This document shows, one piece after another, positions 8,261 to 17,148 of a stretch of 41,492 nt of DNA (position 1 is the stretch's first letter; the number at the start of each line of letters is the position of its first letter). Under the pieces are notes generated by a model that did not search any database, was not told the DNA's origin, and saw nothing but the letters and a program-made list of their open reading frames with translations. Source of the stretch: an uncultured bacterium (GTDB lineage Bacteria; Planctomycetota; Phycisphaerae; Phycisphaerales; SM1A02); NCBI GenBank assembly GCA_903831295.1, contig CAIKXA010000028.1, forward strand, positions 1 through 41,492, written 5' to 3'. The position numbers and the translations under genes were made by a program.

Positions 8261-8910
8261 AAAAATCCCCACGAATATATTTTGCCCTTGCGTGCACCTT
8301 GCTCGTGGCTAGCGTGTTGCAAGGTTGCTACACAATTCAGTGGCCGTGGTCCAAGGGAACACGCTTGACCACCGCCGGCTTGGCCGCCAATCCAATCAAA
8401 CTTCCATTTGAACCCAAGCAATGCGTTTACACCGTTGAGCCCGCGCAGACAACATTTTTTCTGAGCGACTTCACGCCAGATGAACTTGCCGCGGGCGGTG
8501 ACTTAACTGGACAAGTGATCAACATTCAATTGCTGTGGGAGCCACGTCCTGGCTACACGCCGCTTGATCCCACCACCACCAACGTGTCCATTCGACTTTT
8601 GGTTTTTTCAAATGGCGAGGTGGGCATGTACGGCGGCGGCGGATTCGCTTGGCCACGTGGAACTGCTGGCGAAACAAATATGCAACTGCGCATGACGGGA
8701 AGCAATCTTTCCCTGATCGCCAAGACAAAGGGATTTGTGGATTTACTCAGCCCCGGCGAAATGTTGGGCAGCGTGGACGCGACTTTCAATGAGCAAGCAG
8801 CCATTGTTCTGCGACGAACAGCCAGCCAACTTATTTCGAACAAGCTGGGCGTGGTGCGATGGGTGGATTCAGCGCCGATGTCTGATTTGAATTTGGCGGC
8901 GGCGGATTAA
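8257..8910 (+). CDS. Hypothetical lipoprotein
   Basis: 217 residues. It starts at TTG 8257, which overlaps the TGA of the preceding gene (TTGA). The N-terminus MKKSPRIYFALACTLLVAS is a lipoprotein signal peptide ending in LQGC, with the acylated cysteine near residue 24. The rest is soluble, with a beta-rich look (VINIQLLWEPRPGYTPLDP, VSIRLLVFSNGEVGMYGGGG) and a helix near the C-terminus. I do not recognise a family. Its position suggests co-expression with ubiE and the amidohydrolase-like gene. Its stop shares the bases TTAA (8907-8910) with the stop of the convergent Nudix gene. Confidence 0.8.
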   Translation: MKKSPRIYFALACTLLVASVLQGCYTIQWPWSKGTRLTTAGLAANPIKLPFEPKQCVYTVEPAQTTFFLSDFTPDELAAGGDLTGQVINIQLLWEPRPGYTPLDPTTTNVSIRLLVFSNGEVGMYGGGGFAWPRGTAGETNMQLRMTGSNLSLIAKTKGFVDLLSPGEMLGSVDATFNEQAAIVLRRTASQLISNKLGVVRWVDSAPMSDLNLAAAD

Positions 8911-9644
8911 ACCGCGCCTGTAATTCCCACAATTCTCCGCGCAATCTCAAGCATTTGCCGCGTGCATGCGGACATGGGCTCTGGCATGTCCGCAACAGCA
9001 ACCATTTCGAGTTTTTGATATTCCCAATTTGGCGGCGCATCGGGCGGTTGCGTCATGGCAAGTTCATGCGCAATTTCCCAAGTGGCAACCACTGGATCAA
9101 GAAACAATGCATGCGCGATGGCGCGGCTCTTGGCTTGCACGCCACACTCCTCCAATAATTCGCGCTCAATGCCAACGGCGGCGTCCTCATCTGGCTCAAC
9201 GCTGCCGGCGGGTGCGAACTCCCATTGATTGGGATAGCTGGCGCAATTGGCGGCGCGCAAACCAACAAGGCACTTACCGTTGCAGTGCGCAACAGCGCGC
9301 GTGCCAAGGCCCACAAAGCCGCTCTTGATTCCCGCAAGTCGCACCGCGTTCATGCGATAGATTGTGCGAGCAACATGGATGGTTGCTCCGCCGTGGCCGT
9401 CGCGATGAACTCCCACAACATGAAACACCGGACCGTCGCTGAGCTTGGGATTGCGCTGGCACAATTCACTCCACGTATCATCGATCAGATTCGATTCACA
9501 CTCGGGAACAAATGGTTCGCTCCCCACAAGAATTCGTGGCGGGCGTCGAAGCCAGATCAAACGCTGCGTTACATTGGTGATGTGCGGATCAATGCTCACA
9601 AAAATCTCGCGGCACTCACTGCGCGGGCGCCGCGCCAGGATCAT
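8907..9644 (-). CDS. Nudix hydrolase
   Basis: Nudix enzymes hydrolyse nucleoside diphosphates linked to another group. The Nudix box is complete: G-x5-E-x7-R-E-L-x-E-E-x-G-V, seen as GSVEPDED, then ERELLEECGV, around residues 150-172. It is preceded by CASYPNQWEFAPA, which resembles the substrate-contacting strand of ADP-ribose/NADH-type members, but the substrate cannot be assigned. About 100 residues lie before the Nudix domain. The start is uncertain: ATG 9644 overlaps the POT transporter gene by 29 nt, while GTG 9599 begins just after that gene's stop, has GAG six bases upstream and may be the real start (230 residues). Confidence 0.85.
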   Translation of the reverse strand: MILARRPRSECREIFVSIDPHITNVTQRLIWLRRPPRILVGSEPFVPECESNLIDDTWSELCQRNPKLSDGPVFHVVGVHRDGHGGATIHVARTIYRMNAVRLAGIKSGFVGLGTRAVAHCNGKCLVGLRAANCASYPNQWEFAPAGSVEPDEDAAVGIERELLEECGVQAKSRAIAHALFLDPVVATWEIAHELAMTQPPDAPPNWEYQKLEMVAVADMPEPMSACTRQMLEIARRIVGITGAV

Positions 9645-11226
9645 CCTGCAAATATTCTCGTGGCTTGTACAGCACCACAACAAAGATGAACAACACCGTG
9701 GCGCCAATCATGACTTTGGTGAAAAACCAGTAGTAATTGGCTCCAATCAGCGTTGAATTTCCACTGGCGTCCATGGTGAAACGGTTCACCGCCGCGGTGA
9801 ATAAATTTCCAAGCGACACCGACAATAAATAGAAACTCATGATGAGCGACTTCATTTGTGGTGGCGCCTGCGTGTAACTGAACTCAAGACAGGTGATGGA
9901 TACCAACACCTCGGCAGCGGTGATCACAACGTAGGCAAGAAGTTGCCAGCCAACCGTCGGCCAATTTGCGCGCTGCGTTGTTCCGTCTTTCATAACCGCC
10001 ACGCCAGCTTTAATGATGGGCTTGGCCATCGCGGTGTATGGCGGATTGTCAGTTGGTTTCGCGCAGGCGGTTTCCAATTCAACCGCACAGGAATTCTGCT
10101 CCTCAGCGCGCATGGCTTTGCAAGTGGCGGCCACATCCACATCTCCACGCAACACCATTGGCAGGATGGTTTCGTCAAAGCGGGCCTCTTCTTTTTCAAT
10201 CAAGCCTTGCGCATACGCGGCGATGGCGAATGACACCACTGTGAGCGCGAACCCAATCAGTATTTTTCGCAGAGGCGTGAGCTTGATCACCTTTGACGCC
10301 AGTGGATAAATCACGTAGGCGAATAGTGGAATGTAAATTAGAATGAGCAGTGGATTGATGGCCTGCACTTGGCTTTCTAGCCAAACGATCCCCATAAAAT
10401 GCAAATTCATTTGCTGGGCTTGCTCAACCCAGGCGGAGCCGCCTTGGTCATACAGCGACCAAAACATGGCCACAAACAAATACAGTGGTACCAATTTAAA
10501 AATAGATTTCAACCCAGAGAAGCCAAAGGTTTCGCCAAAATAGCGCAGGCCGCGCGGCTGAATGTGGGTGAATTTGTTGCGACCCATCCAAAATACAAAC
10601 GTGGCCAGCGCCATTAAAATTCCGGGCACGCCAAAGGCCCAACCAGCTCCGTAATTTTTCAGCAACCACGGAGTGAAAAGCGTGGAAAAGAAAGAACCAA
10701 AGTTGATCGCGAAATAAAACCAGCCGAATATTTTTTCTATGAGATGTTTGTTGGCGTGTCCAAATTGATCACCCACATGCGCGCTGACGCACGGCTTAAT
10801 TCCACCAGAACCAATCGCGATCAATACAAGTCCAGCCACCATCCAACCTTTGGGATCCAAGGTTGCACTCAGCGCGGCCGAAGGCAAATCGATTAGCGCC
10901 AAACACAAATGCCCCGCGCAATACACCACGGACAGCGCGAGAATAGTGACATACTTCCCCAGGAACGCGTCGGCAATGATTGCGCCAATGACTGGAAAGA
11001 AATAGGCGCTTGCAACAAACAGATGCATCCACTCGCGCGCCTGAGTGTCGGTCATGTAGTTGGGCTGGCCTTGCGCCGACAACAAATACTGCGTCATGAA
11101 CACCACCAGAATGGTCTTCATTCCATAGAACGAGAAACGCTCGGCGGCTTCGTTGCCAACGATATATGGAATTCCTGCGGGAATTCCCTTGGTTTCAATG
11201 GGCGCGGTGCGATAGGTTGTGCTCAT
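9616..11226 (-). CDS. Proton-dependent oligopeptide transporter, POT/PTR family
   Basis: Inner-membrane proton symporter of di- and tripeptides in the major facilitator superfamily. From the ATG at 11226 it has 536 residues. The proton-coupling motif NEAAERFSFYGMKTILVVFM (ExxERF) lies near residue 25, followed by VIGAIIADAFLGKY and IGSGGIKPCVSAHVGDQF, both POT signatures. About 12-14 hydrophobic helices can be seen, with a larger charged loop near residues 350-430 (EKEEARFDETILPM to MKDGTTQRANW). The ATG at 11226 is preferred because MSTTYRTAPIE leads straight into the conserved start of the family; the frame extends 22 codons further upstream. The asparaginase-like gene lies 72 nt upstream, so peptide uptake and asparagine breakdown may be linked. 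Confidence 0.93.
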   Translation of the reverse strand: MSTTYRTAPIETKGIPAGIPYIVGNEAAERFSFYGMKTILVVFMTQYLLSAQGQPNYMTDTQAREWMHLFVASAYFFPVIGAIIADAFLGKYVTILALSVVYCAGHLCLALIDLPSAALSATLDPKGWMVAGLVLIAIGSGGIKPCVSAHVGDQFGHANKHLIEKIFGWFYFAINFGSFFSTLFTPWLLKNYGAGWAFGVPGILMALATFVFWMGRNKFTHIQPRGLRYFGETFGFSGLKSIFKLVPLYLFVAMFWSLYDQGGSAWVEQAQQMNLHFMGIVWLESQVQAINPLLILIYIPLFAYVIYPLASKVIKLTPLRKILIGFALTVVSFAIAAYAQGLIEKEEARFDETILPMVLRGDVDVAATCKAMRAEEQNSCAVELETACAKPTDNPPYTAMAKPIIKAGVAVMKDGTTQRANWPTVGWQLLAYVVITAAEVLVSITCLEFSYTQAPPQMKSLIMSFYLLSVSLGNLFTAAVNRFTMDASGNSTLIGANYYWFFTKVMIGATVLFIFVVVLYKPREYLQDDPGAAPAQ

Positions 11227-11298
11227 AGGTGGCACAAGTGTAAAGAAATTTTCACGAGCGCGTGCGAATGAGACCCCCGCTCTTTGAAGCAAATGAAT

Positions 11299-11817
11299 TT
11301 AAGATTTTTTCACAAACGTCATGGTGTCTAGGTCTTTGACGACGCCAGGAAATTGCAACACATGATTGTGCATGACCACATACACGCCAGGCGAAACAAT
11401 TTGCACGGCCAGCAATGCCTCGGTGAGATTTTGCGTGGCGTCGGTCTTGCGAAGTTCCCACGGACGCATGGCTCCAGTAAAAATAACGGGCTTCATTGGC
11501 GCGCCACTTGCCAGCAACCGCTCCAATGTGCGCTCGCCACTTTTGGCCAGGCGATCGGTGCCATGCACAACAATCACGCCATCGTGGCTCTGGCATTGCT
11601 TCACCACTTCGGCGGCGATCAAGTCGTGGTCAACATCGCTCATCTCCAAACTGTCCTTGTTCATCAGCGCCACGCGCGTCACGGAATCCACGCCGCGCAA
11701 TTCAAGTTGCGTCAACATGACATCAAGCACGCTAACGTGATTCTTCAGCGTGCCGCCAAGCTCCTCGTAAGTCTTCTCAATGGTGCCGCCGGTGGAAATA
11801 AGCGCGATTCGTTTCAT
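11299..11817 (-). CDS. Short asparaginase-domain protein (N-terminal domain only)
   Basis: 172 residues matching only the N-terminal domain of bacterial L-asparaginases (about 330 residues in full). ISTGGTIEKTY carries the nucleophilic threonine, VVHGTDRL holds the second Thr-Asp pair, and FTGAMRPWELRKTDATQNL follows. HGTDTL of the classical enzymes reads HGTDRL here. The C-terminal domain is absent, and the next gene starts only 72 nt downstream with no remnant of it, so this is a naturally short family member and not a truncation. Activity on asparagine is plausible but not proven. ATG start at 11817. Confidence 0.87.
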   Translation of the reverse strand: MKRIALISTGGTIEKTYEELGGTLKNHVSVLDVMLTQLELRGVDSVTRVALMNKDSLEMSDVDHDLIAAEVVKQCQSHDGVIVVHGTDRLAKSGERTLERLLASGAPMKPVIFTGAMRPWELRKTDATQNLTEALLAVQIVSPGVYVVMHNHVLQFPGVVKDLDTMTFVKKS

Positions 11818-11881
11818 GACTGATGAGCATAGAAAGATTCAAGAAATTGACTGTCTTGAATATTTAAAAAGCAGCCATGGA

Positions 11882-14308
11882 TCAACCTTCAATCAATCGA
11901 TCCTCTGGCGCCAAACATGAAATATCCGAGCAAACCTGCATGTGCACGCTTAATCGCAATGGCCGCGGCGTGGGTCGCGGTGTGATCACACTCACCTGAA
12001 TCACGCACTTGCCTTGATAGCAAACAGAATCATCGGCGCGGCGCGTCGGCTTGGGGAACATGCATTTCAACGTCACGCCACTGTCGCATGCGGAAATATG
12101 AATTGGACTGAACGATGCAGCTGCGGAAGGTGTGGCGATTGCGGAAGCATTGGCGATTGCGGAAGTCGCGTCAATCTCGTGCGCCGCCACATGGTGACCC
12201 GCGTCAATGTCAATGCGCAATTCAAATTCATCAAACGAGTGATTCATGGCGACCAACTCCATGCGAACAGGCGAAGAAGCGGCGCCTCCAGGCACACGAC
12301 CAGGTAGCAACACGCGCAACTCATGCGCCGCCATTAAAGACCGCGCCGCGGAAGTTGCCTTCTGCGCAATTGCGCCACTGGCACGGTCAAGTCCGTCGAA
12401 GGCGCGCTCCGCCCACATTTTATTGCGCGTCAACTGCGCTAACGTAACTAAACATTGCGTGATCACACCAGCGCCAGAAGGAACCGCGCCATCATCAACG
12501 CCGCCGATAGCCGCAATACGACCGCTGTCGTTTGCAAGCGCCTCCACCCAACCCGAATCAGCGCGCCAAAATTTCTCACAAGCGCTTTGCACAATGACCG
12601 TGGCATGCGCCAACCAACGTGGGTCATTGGTGGCCCGAGCCAACGCCAACAAACCAGCCGAAAAGCAGGCGTAATCCTCTAGAAAACCAGGACCGCTCAC
12701 AATGCCATCTTTGGCGGAGCGATACAGGGTGTCGTGTGCAATTGCAGGATTGGACACATTCATCGCGGTGGAATTCACGGGCGAATGCTGATCATTTGGC
12801 GCACTTAATTGCGTCAACACATCATCAGCCGCGCGCGCCGCTGCTTCAATCCAACGCGGCTCGTTGCACAAGCGTCCAGCTTCGGCAAGACCTTCAATAG
12901 CTAAACCATTCCACCCCGCAATAAGCGTGTGGTCCATGCGCGGAGATTTCCTAAGCGCGCGCTCCGCAAGCAATGCTTGACGAACCGCGGTGTACCGCGC
13001 TGACCACTGGGCAAGCTCCATATTTAATTTCTGCGCCAACAACTGCGGCCGCGCCCGCAACACTAAAACAAATTTGGGTTCATCTTCCGGATGGTGTGGA
13101 TCTCGAAAGTTGGGCGATGCATCTAGACCAAACGCATCAACGGCCAAAGGCAAATCTTTTTCAAGTCCAGCCCGCTGTAGTGCGCGCGCAACCTCATGCT
13201 TGGACCAAATATAATTCTGTCCCTCTCGTCCATCCACTTCCGCATCAATTGCCGCCATGAAACCGCCACTTGGCAAGCGCATAACCCCGAGTAAAAAGTC
13301 CGCGAGCTCGCGCGTGACCGCCGTAAAAAATTCGTCGCCACCCACACTGGCTTGCCGCGCGTACAACAAAAGCAACTGCCCTTGGTCGTACAACATCTTT
13401 TCAAAGTGTGGAACTGTCCACGTTGCGTCCACTGCGTAGCGGTGAAAGCCGCCATCAAGTTGGTCGCGCACCCCGCCCAACGCCATTGCATCAAGTGTTC
13501 GAACCAACGCAGGTTGAGCCATTTCCCCGCAGACTGACTGCAAAAATAGCGGCCATGAAGGCTGCGGAAATTTAGGCGCGCCACCAAAGCCGCCGTTGAC
13601 CGTGTCATGAAATGTAAGCAACGCGCGCGCGGTGTTTAATTCCATGTCCTCATCCAGTGGCTTGCGATGCGCTCCAAGTTGCAACTCTTGTTCAATTAAG
13701 CGCGTGAGTTCGTTGGCCTGCGCTTCTATGTCGGTGCGCTTGTGAAGCCACGCGTCCGACATGCGCGAGAGCAATTGCGGAAAACTAATTCGTCCATGCG
13801 CGGGGGTTGGAGGAAAATAAGTGCCCGCAAAAAATGGACGCAATGTTTTGGGCTCTAGAAATACATGCAGCGGCCAACCACCACTTGACCGACCTTCGGT
13901 GATGGCTGTGAACACTTGGCACGCGGTCATCCACAGTGCGTCAAGATCTGGTCGTTGCTCGCGGTCCACCTTCACACACACAAACTTCTCGCCCATCAAG
14001 CGCGCGATGTCGGGGTTCTCAAAACATTCGCGCTCCATCACGTGGCACCAATAGCACGTGCTGTATCCAGTGCTCACCAACAATGGCACATTGCGAAGGC
14101 GCGCTTGCGCAATGGCCGCGTCACCCCACGGATACCACGGGACTGGATTGAACGCGTGCTGCAATAGATATGGACTTTTTTCATTGGCTAAATTATTCGG
14201 GGCATGCCCCGCCCCAACGTTCAACTTTGCGGGAAATTCCCCAGGCGTTGCTGCAAGTTTCTGTGCCTGAGAAGATTGATCCGGGCGATGTTTGCGTGCG
14301 TCATCCAT
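11882..14308 (-). CDS. YyaL/DUF255 thioredoxin-domain protein with C-terminal DsbD-like domain
   Basis: 808 residues from the ATG at 14308. Residues about 38-200 are the DUF255 thioredoxin-like domain: NEKSPYLLQHAFNPVPWYPW, then STCYWCHVMERECFEN with a CxxC, then VKVDREQRPDLD and GGWPLHVFLEP. Residues about 230-670 form the (alpha/alpha)-barrel part (GGFGGAPKFPQP, GGFHRYAVDATWTVPHFEKM, DHTLIAGWNGLAIEGLAEAG). The last 100 residues contain HVAAHEIDA and end in MQVCSDISCLAPEDR, which resembles the N-terminal immunoglobulin-like domain of DsbD (YQxCxxxxCLxP). The ATG shares one base with the pheA stop (TAATG), so it is translationally coupled to pheA. The function of the family is unknown. Confidence 0.88.
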   Translation of the reverse strand: MDDARKHRPDQSSQAQKLAATPGEFPAKLNVGAGHAPNNLANEKSPYLLQHAFNPVPWYPWGDAAIAQARLRNVPLLVSTGYSTCYWCHVMERECFENPDIARLMGEKFVCVKVDREQRPDLDALWMTACQVFTAITEGRSSGGWPLHVFLEPKTLRPFFAGTYFPPTPAHGRISFPQLLSRMSDAWLHKRTDIEAQANELTRLIEQELQLGAHRKPLDEDMELNTARALLTFHDTVNGGFGGAPKFPQPSWPLFLQSVCGEMAQPALVRTLDAMALGGVRDQLDGGFHRYAVDATWTVPHFEKMLYDQGQLLLLYARQASVGGDEFFTAVTRELADFLLGVMRLPSGGFMAAIDAEVDGREGQNYIWSKHEVARALQRAGLEKDLPLAVDAFGLDASPNFRDPHHPEDEPKFVLVLRARPQLLAQKLNMELAQWSARYTAVRQALLAERALRKSPRMDHTLIAGWNGLAIEGLAEAGRLCNEPRWIEAAARAADDVLTQLSAPNDQHSPVNSTAMNVSNPAIAHDTLYRSAKDGIVSGPGFLEDYACFSAGLLALARATNDPRWLAHATVIVQSACEKFWRADSGWVEALANDSGRIAAIGGVDDGAVPSGAGVITQCLVTLAQLTRNKMWAERAFDGLDRASGAIAQKATSAARSLMAAHELRVLLPGRVPGGAASSPVRMELVAMNHSFDEFELRIDIDAGHHVAAHEIDATSAIANASAIATPSAAASFSPIHISACDSGVTLKCMFPKPTRRADDSVCYQGKCVIQVSVITPRPTPRPLRLSVHMQVCSDISCLAPEDRLIEG

Positions 14309-15183
14309 TACGATGGCCTTTGAGCGGCGGGATAACTGCCCAAGACTTGCAGGGTAGAAACGTGCTCGCGAGCCGTGTTTAAGGCATTTTTCAGCGAATC
14401 GTCCATTTGATGCGCATCGGCGTCCACGAAGAAAGTGTAGGTCCAATTTTCGCGGCCACTTGGCCTCTTTTCAATATGGCTGAGGTTCACGCCATGCTTG
14501 CGAAATGAATCCAACACATCAACCAAGGCGCCCGGTCGATTGGCGGTGGCGAACATGATTGTGGTGCGATCGTTTCCACTTGGCGGGGCGATATCGGCGC
14601 CCAAAATTAAAAATCGCGTGATATTGTTGGCGCGATCTTCGATGTCCTGAAAGTGCGCGCTCAAGCCAAACATCGACCCCGCCACCGTGGAGGCGATGGC
14701 CGCCGAACTTGAATCACGTGCAGCTTCCTCGGCAGCGGCGGCGGTACTACTTACGGCAATCAAGGGCGTATTGGGAAATCGTTGCGCGAGCCACTTGCGG
14801 CACTGCGCAAACACTTCGCCACGCGAAAAGATCCGAACAATCTCATCGGGAGATCCCTTTGACAACACGCAATGGTTCACCACCACTAAAGTTTCACCGC
14901 AAATACTTGTGCCGCGCTCTTGAAATGCGTCCAGCGTTTCCACAATGCTTCCACCAATCGCGTTTTCATATGGAACTACGCCGTGACTGCACAGTCCGCG
15001 ATCGACCATTTCAAAAACGCTTTCAATGCTTGGCAGTTCAATCAATTCCACGCCAACGCCAAAATGCGCAAGCGTTGCGATATGGCTAAATGTTCCCTTG
15101 GGTCCAAGAAATCCCACCCGCGCCACAACGGGAACATCAACGGGCGCTGCAATAATCGGGGGAAATTTTTTGGGGTCACTCAT
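14308..15183 (-). CDS. pheA: Prephenate dehydratase with ACT domain
   Basis: Converts prephenate to phenylpyruvate in phenylalanine synthesis. The product has 291 residues from ATG 15183 (a TTG six bases earlier is unlikely). VGFLGPKGTFSHIA opens the catalytic domain, followed by VVPYENAIGGSIVETLD, AAIASTVAGSMFGL, and the catalytic NNITRFLILG. The C-terminal ACT domain has RPGALVDVLDSFRKHGVNL and SHIEKRPSG, the phenylalanine-sensing motif (ESRP in most enzymes, EKRP here). No chorismate mutase domain is fused. Feedback inhibition by phenylalanine is expected from the ACT domain. It is the first gene of a two-gene unit with the DUF255 gene. Confidence 0.95.
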   Translation of the reverse strand: MSDPKKFPPIIAAPVDVPVVARVGFLGPKGTFSHIATLAHFGVGVELIELPSIESVFEMVDRGLCSHGVVPYENAIGGSIVETLDAFQERGTSICGETLVVVNHCVLSKGSPDEIVRIFSRGEVFAQCRKWLAQRFPNTPLIAVSSTAAAAEEAARDSSSAAIASTVAGSMFGLSAHFQDIEDRANNITRFLILGADIAPPSGNDRTTIMFATANRPGALVDVLDSFRKHGVNLSHIEKRPSGRENWTYTFFVDADAHQMDDSLKNALNTAREHVSTLQVLGSYPAAQRPS

Positions 15184-15222
15184 GTACAACCACTTTCAAA
15201 TAATCCGACGGCAAATACCTTC

Positions 15223-15287
15223 GATGAGAGAATCTTAGGCAAATTCCAATTGAATCCACTAAAAAAACAGAGCTTGAATCTCTCATC
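15223..15287. repeat. 9-bp inverted repeat upstream of pheA
   Basis: GATGAGAGA (15223-15231) and TCTCTCATC (15279-15287) are perfect inverted copies 47 nt apart, in the gap between pheA (minus) and the membrane-protein gene (plus). It could be a looped operator or a long-range mRNA stem, or chance. Confidence 0.3.
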
Positions 15288-15325
15288 AAGTGGCGATCAG
15301 CATAACCGTGAGCCGATAGAAGATC

Positions 15326-16090
15326 GTGGTTATTCCCCTGCTCGCGCTTTCTTGGCTTGGCTCTTTGCTTTCCATCGGTAGCGGTGCGGTGCTGTGGGCA
15401 TTTGGCGGCCGCATTGTTCGACGCGTGGTGGTTGTGGCGGGATTTGTGAGTGGCATTCCGGCCGGCGTCTTTCTTGTCGAATGGTACGGCATCATTTGGA
15501 TGCCACCTTGGTGCAGCGCCATCATCGGCGCGTTCGCTGGCGTCATCATCGCGTTGCTTGCGTATCGATTTGCGCTAGCCATCACGGTAATGATTGTTGC
15601 CGCTTTGGCTGCGGTAATTATTTCCGCCGCCATCATTGATCGCGGTTTGATCGCCGCCGATCAAGCAAGAGCTATCGCCGAACATCGCGCTGTTGGATTT
15701 ACCGAGGCGATCGCCGCAGCGTGGGCACCCAACGAAAGCGAAGAGGTCACATTCAAAGACCAAACACTTGATGCCGCCAACAGATTTTGGAGCACGCTGG
15801 ATCCACCAGAGCGCACGCTGTTTGGCGCGTCCATTCTTGCCGCAAGCTCAATTGGTTTATTTCTTGGATTGTTCATGCGACGCAGCGCCGAGATCGCCGT
15901 CACTGCAACGGCTGGAAGCTTGCTGATTTCTTGGGGGCTCTCGCAGTTGTGGGGCGAAGGTTCGCCTCGACTTCCAGCCTGGGCATTTGCCACAACAGCG
16001 CTTAGTTTTGTTGGTTTTTTCACACAATCATTTTTTGCGAACTTGCCCCAATCAAAGGCGGCGCAAAAATCCGCCAAAGCTGGCGCCTGA
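15326..16090 (+). CDS. Hypothetical multi-pass membrane protein
   Basis: 254 residues, start GTG 15326. Four to five hydrophobic segments fall in residues 1-105 (IPLLALSWLGSLLSIGSGAV; RRVVVVAGFVSGIPAGVFLV; AIIGAFAGVIIALLAYRF; IVAALAAVIISAAII). A soluble stretch follows (about 108-165, rich in Ala/Glu), then three more segments (about 168-240) and a short Lys/Ala tail. The Gly-rich first half resembles DUF4203/TMEM198-like proteins, but I cannot assign it with confidence. The gene is 52-58 nt upstream of an SRPBCC gene on the same strand. Confidence 0.78.
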   Translation: MVIPLLALSWLGSLLSIGSGAVLWAFGGRIVRRVVVVAGFVSGIPAGVFLVEWYGIIWMPPWCSAIIGAFAGVIIALLAYRFALAITVMIVAALAAVIISAAIIDRGLIAADQARAIAEHRAVGFTEAIAAAWAPNESEEVTFKDQTLDAANRFWSTLDPPERTLFGASILAASSIGLFLGLFMRRSAEIAVTATAGSLLISWGLSQLWGEGSPRLPAWAFATTALSFVGFFTQSFFANLPQSKAAQKSAKAGA

Positions 16091-16148
16091 CTGCAACGCA
16101 CATATTTGCAACTGAGCCACAAATTCAACTCTGCGATAGGCTTTGATT

Positions 16149-16610
16149 GTGGTACGAAAAGAGAACAACGGTATTTGGATCACGCTCAAGGAAACCATCG
16201 CCGCCCACCACGAGGATGTCTTTGCATGTCTCACCACCGCCGACGGGCTGACTCGTTGGCTCACACTTGCCGCCGAAGTTGATTTGCGCAAAGGCGGCAC
16301 CATGAAGTTGGGTTGGGATTCCAAGTTCCGTCGCTCATTTGAAGTTCCAATTCTTGATTTTGATCCTGGCGGCAAAGTAACTTGGGGTTGGCCCATTGGC
16401 TTGGAAGACGACTCAGTTCCAATTGAGTGGGTTGTTACCCCAGAATCTGAAGAGGGCGCGCGCGTGATCCATCGGCACGGACCATTTCTTGATAATTCCG
16501 AGATGCTGCTTGTTGCCGCCAACGACGCTGAAAGTTGGCGTTGGTATATGTGCAATCTTCGAACTGTTCTGGAAGCAAAAGTCGATATGAGAAAAGAACG
16601 TCCGCTTTAA
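16149..16610 (+). CDS. SRPBCC / AHSA1-like domain protein
   Basis: About 153 residues, a single START-like domain. HHEDVFACLTTADGLTRWLT, then AEVDLRKGGTMKLGW, FDPGGKVTWGW and a C-terminal helix (LVAANDAESWRWYMCNLRTV) match the Activator-of-Hsp90-ATPase-homologue-1-like group of ligand-binding proteins. No ligand is known. The start could be GTG 16149 or TTG 16143. The following membrane-protein gene starts 17 nt downstream, so they are probably co-transcribed. Confidence 0.83.
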   Translation: MVRKENNGIWITLKETIAAHHEDVFACLTTADGLTRWLTLAAEVDLRKGGTMKLGWDSKFRRSFEVPILDFDPGGKVTWGWPIGLEDDSVPIEWVVTPESEEGARVIHRHGPFLDNSEMLLVAANDAESWRWYMCNLRTVLEAKVDMRKERPL

Positions 16611-16627
16611 TTTAGAAAAGGAAACAC

Positions 16628-17077
16628 ATGCCCCCACTTCGCACCATCTGGTTTGCCTGCATCTCGCTCAGTTATTCCATTTTGCTGTTTGGAACAGCCA
16701 TGATCATGCCACGGCTTACGAGTCAAGGTGGTCTTGGATTTGGCCAAATGATTCTCCCTGGTTCGCTCGCAACTTTGACTTTAACGCTGACCATCATGTG
16801 CCTTTTGATCAAACGCAACTACAAAGTCGGAATGGTTGGAATCCACTTAGCGCTTCTTATGCCCCTCATCACCACCAGTCTTCTTTCCTTCAAAGCATGG
16901 AATTTGTATCAAGAAAGCACAGCTGCGAACTCTCTGACGAGCCAAGCTACGTTGTTGGGCATGACCTCCATCACAAGCATTTATGTATTCGTGACCATGA
17001 TGTTGATTCGTCCCAAGAAGGAAGAAGCCCCCAGCACAATGGACTTGGAAGAAAAAACGATCACGAGCGCGCAATAA
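16628..17077 (+). CDS. Hypothetical membrane protein with four predicted helices
   Basis: 149 residues with four hydrophobic segments (about 8-28, 42-62, 69-89, 108-128) and a charged C-terminal tail (RPKKEEAPSTMDLEEK). The start ATG 16628 is supported by a good ribosome binding site, AAAGGAAA, about five bases upstream. I recognise no family. It is probably co-expressed with the preceding SRPBCC gene. Confidence 0.75.
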   Translation: MPPLRTIWFACISLSYSILLFGTAMIMPRLTSQGGLGFGQMILPGSLATLTLTLTIMCLLIKRNYKVGMVGIHLALLMPLITTSLLSFKAWNLYQESTAANSLTSQATLLGMTSITSIYVFVTMMLIRPKKEEAPSTMDLEEKTITSAQ

Positions 17078-17148
17078 TTCTCGGCGCATTCTTTCCAAGC
17101 GCGTTGTAAAAACAATTCGAGATGTGACGCGACCAAGGGCGCAAAAAT

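Noticed and set aside
11299-11817. Asparaginase gene broken by frameshift
   Set aside because: No continuation of the C-terminal asparaginase domain is found in any frame of the 72 nt downstream or in the POT gene; the short form occurs as a natural family member.
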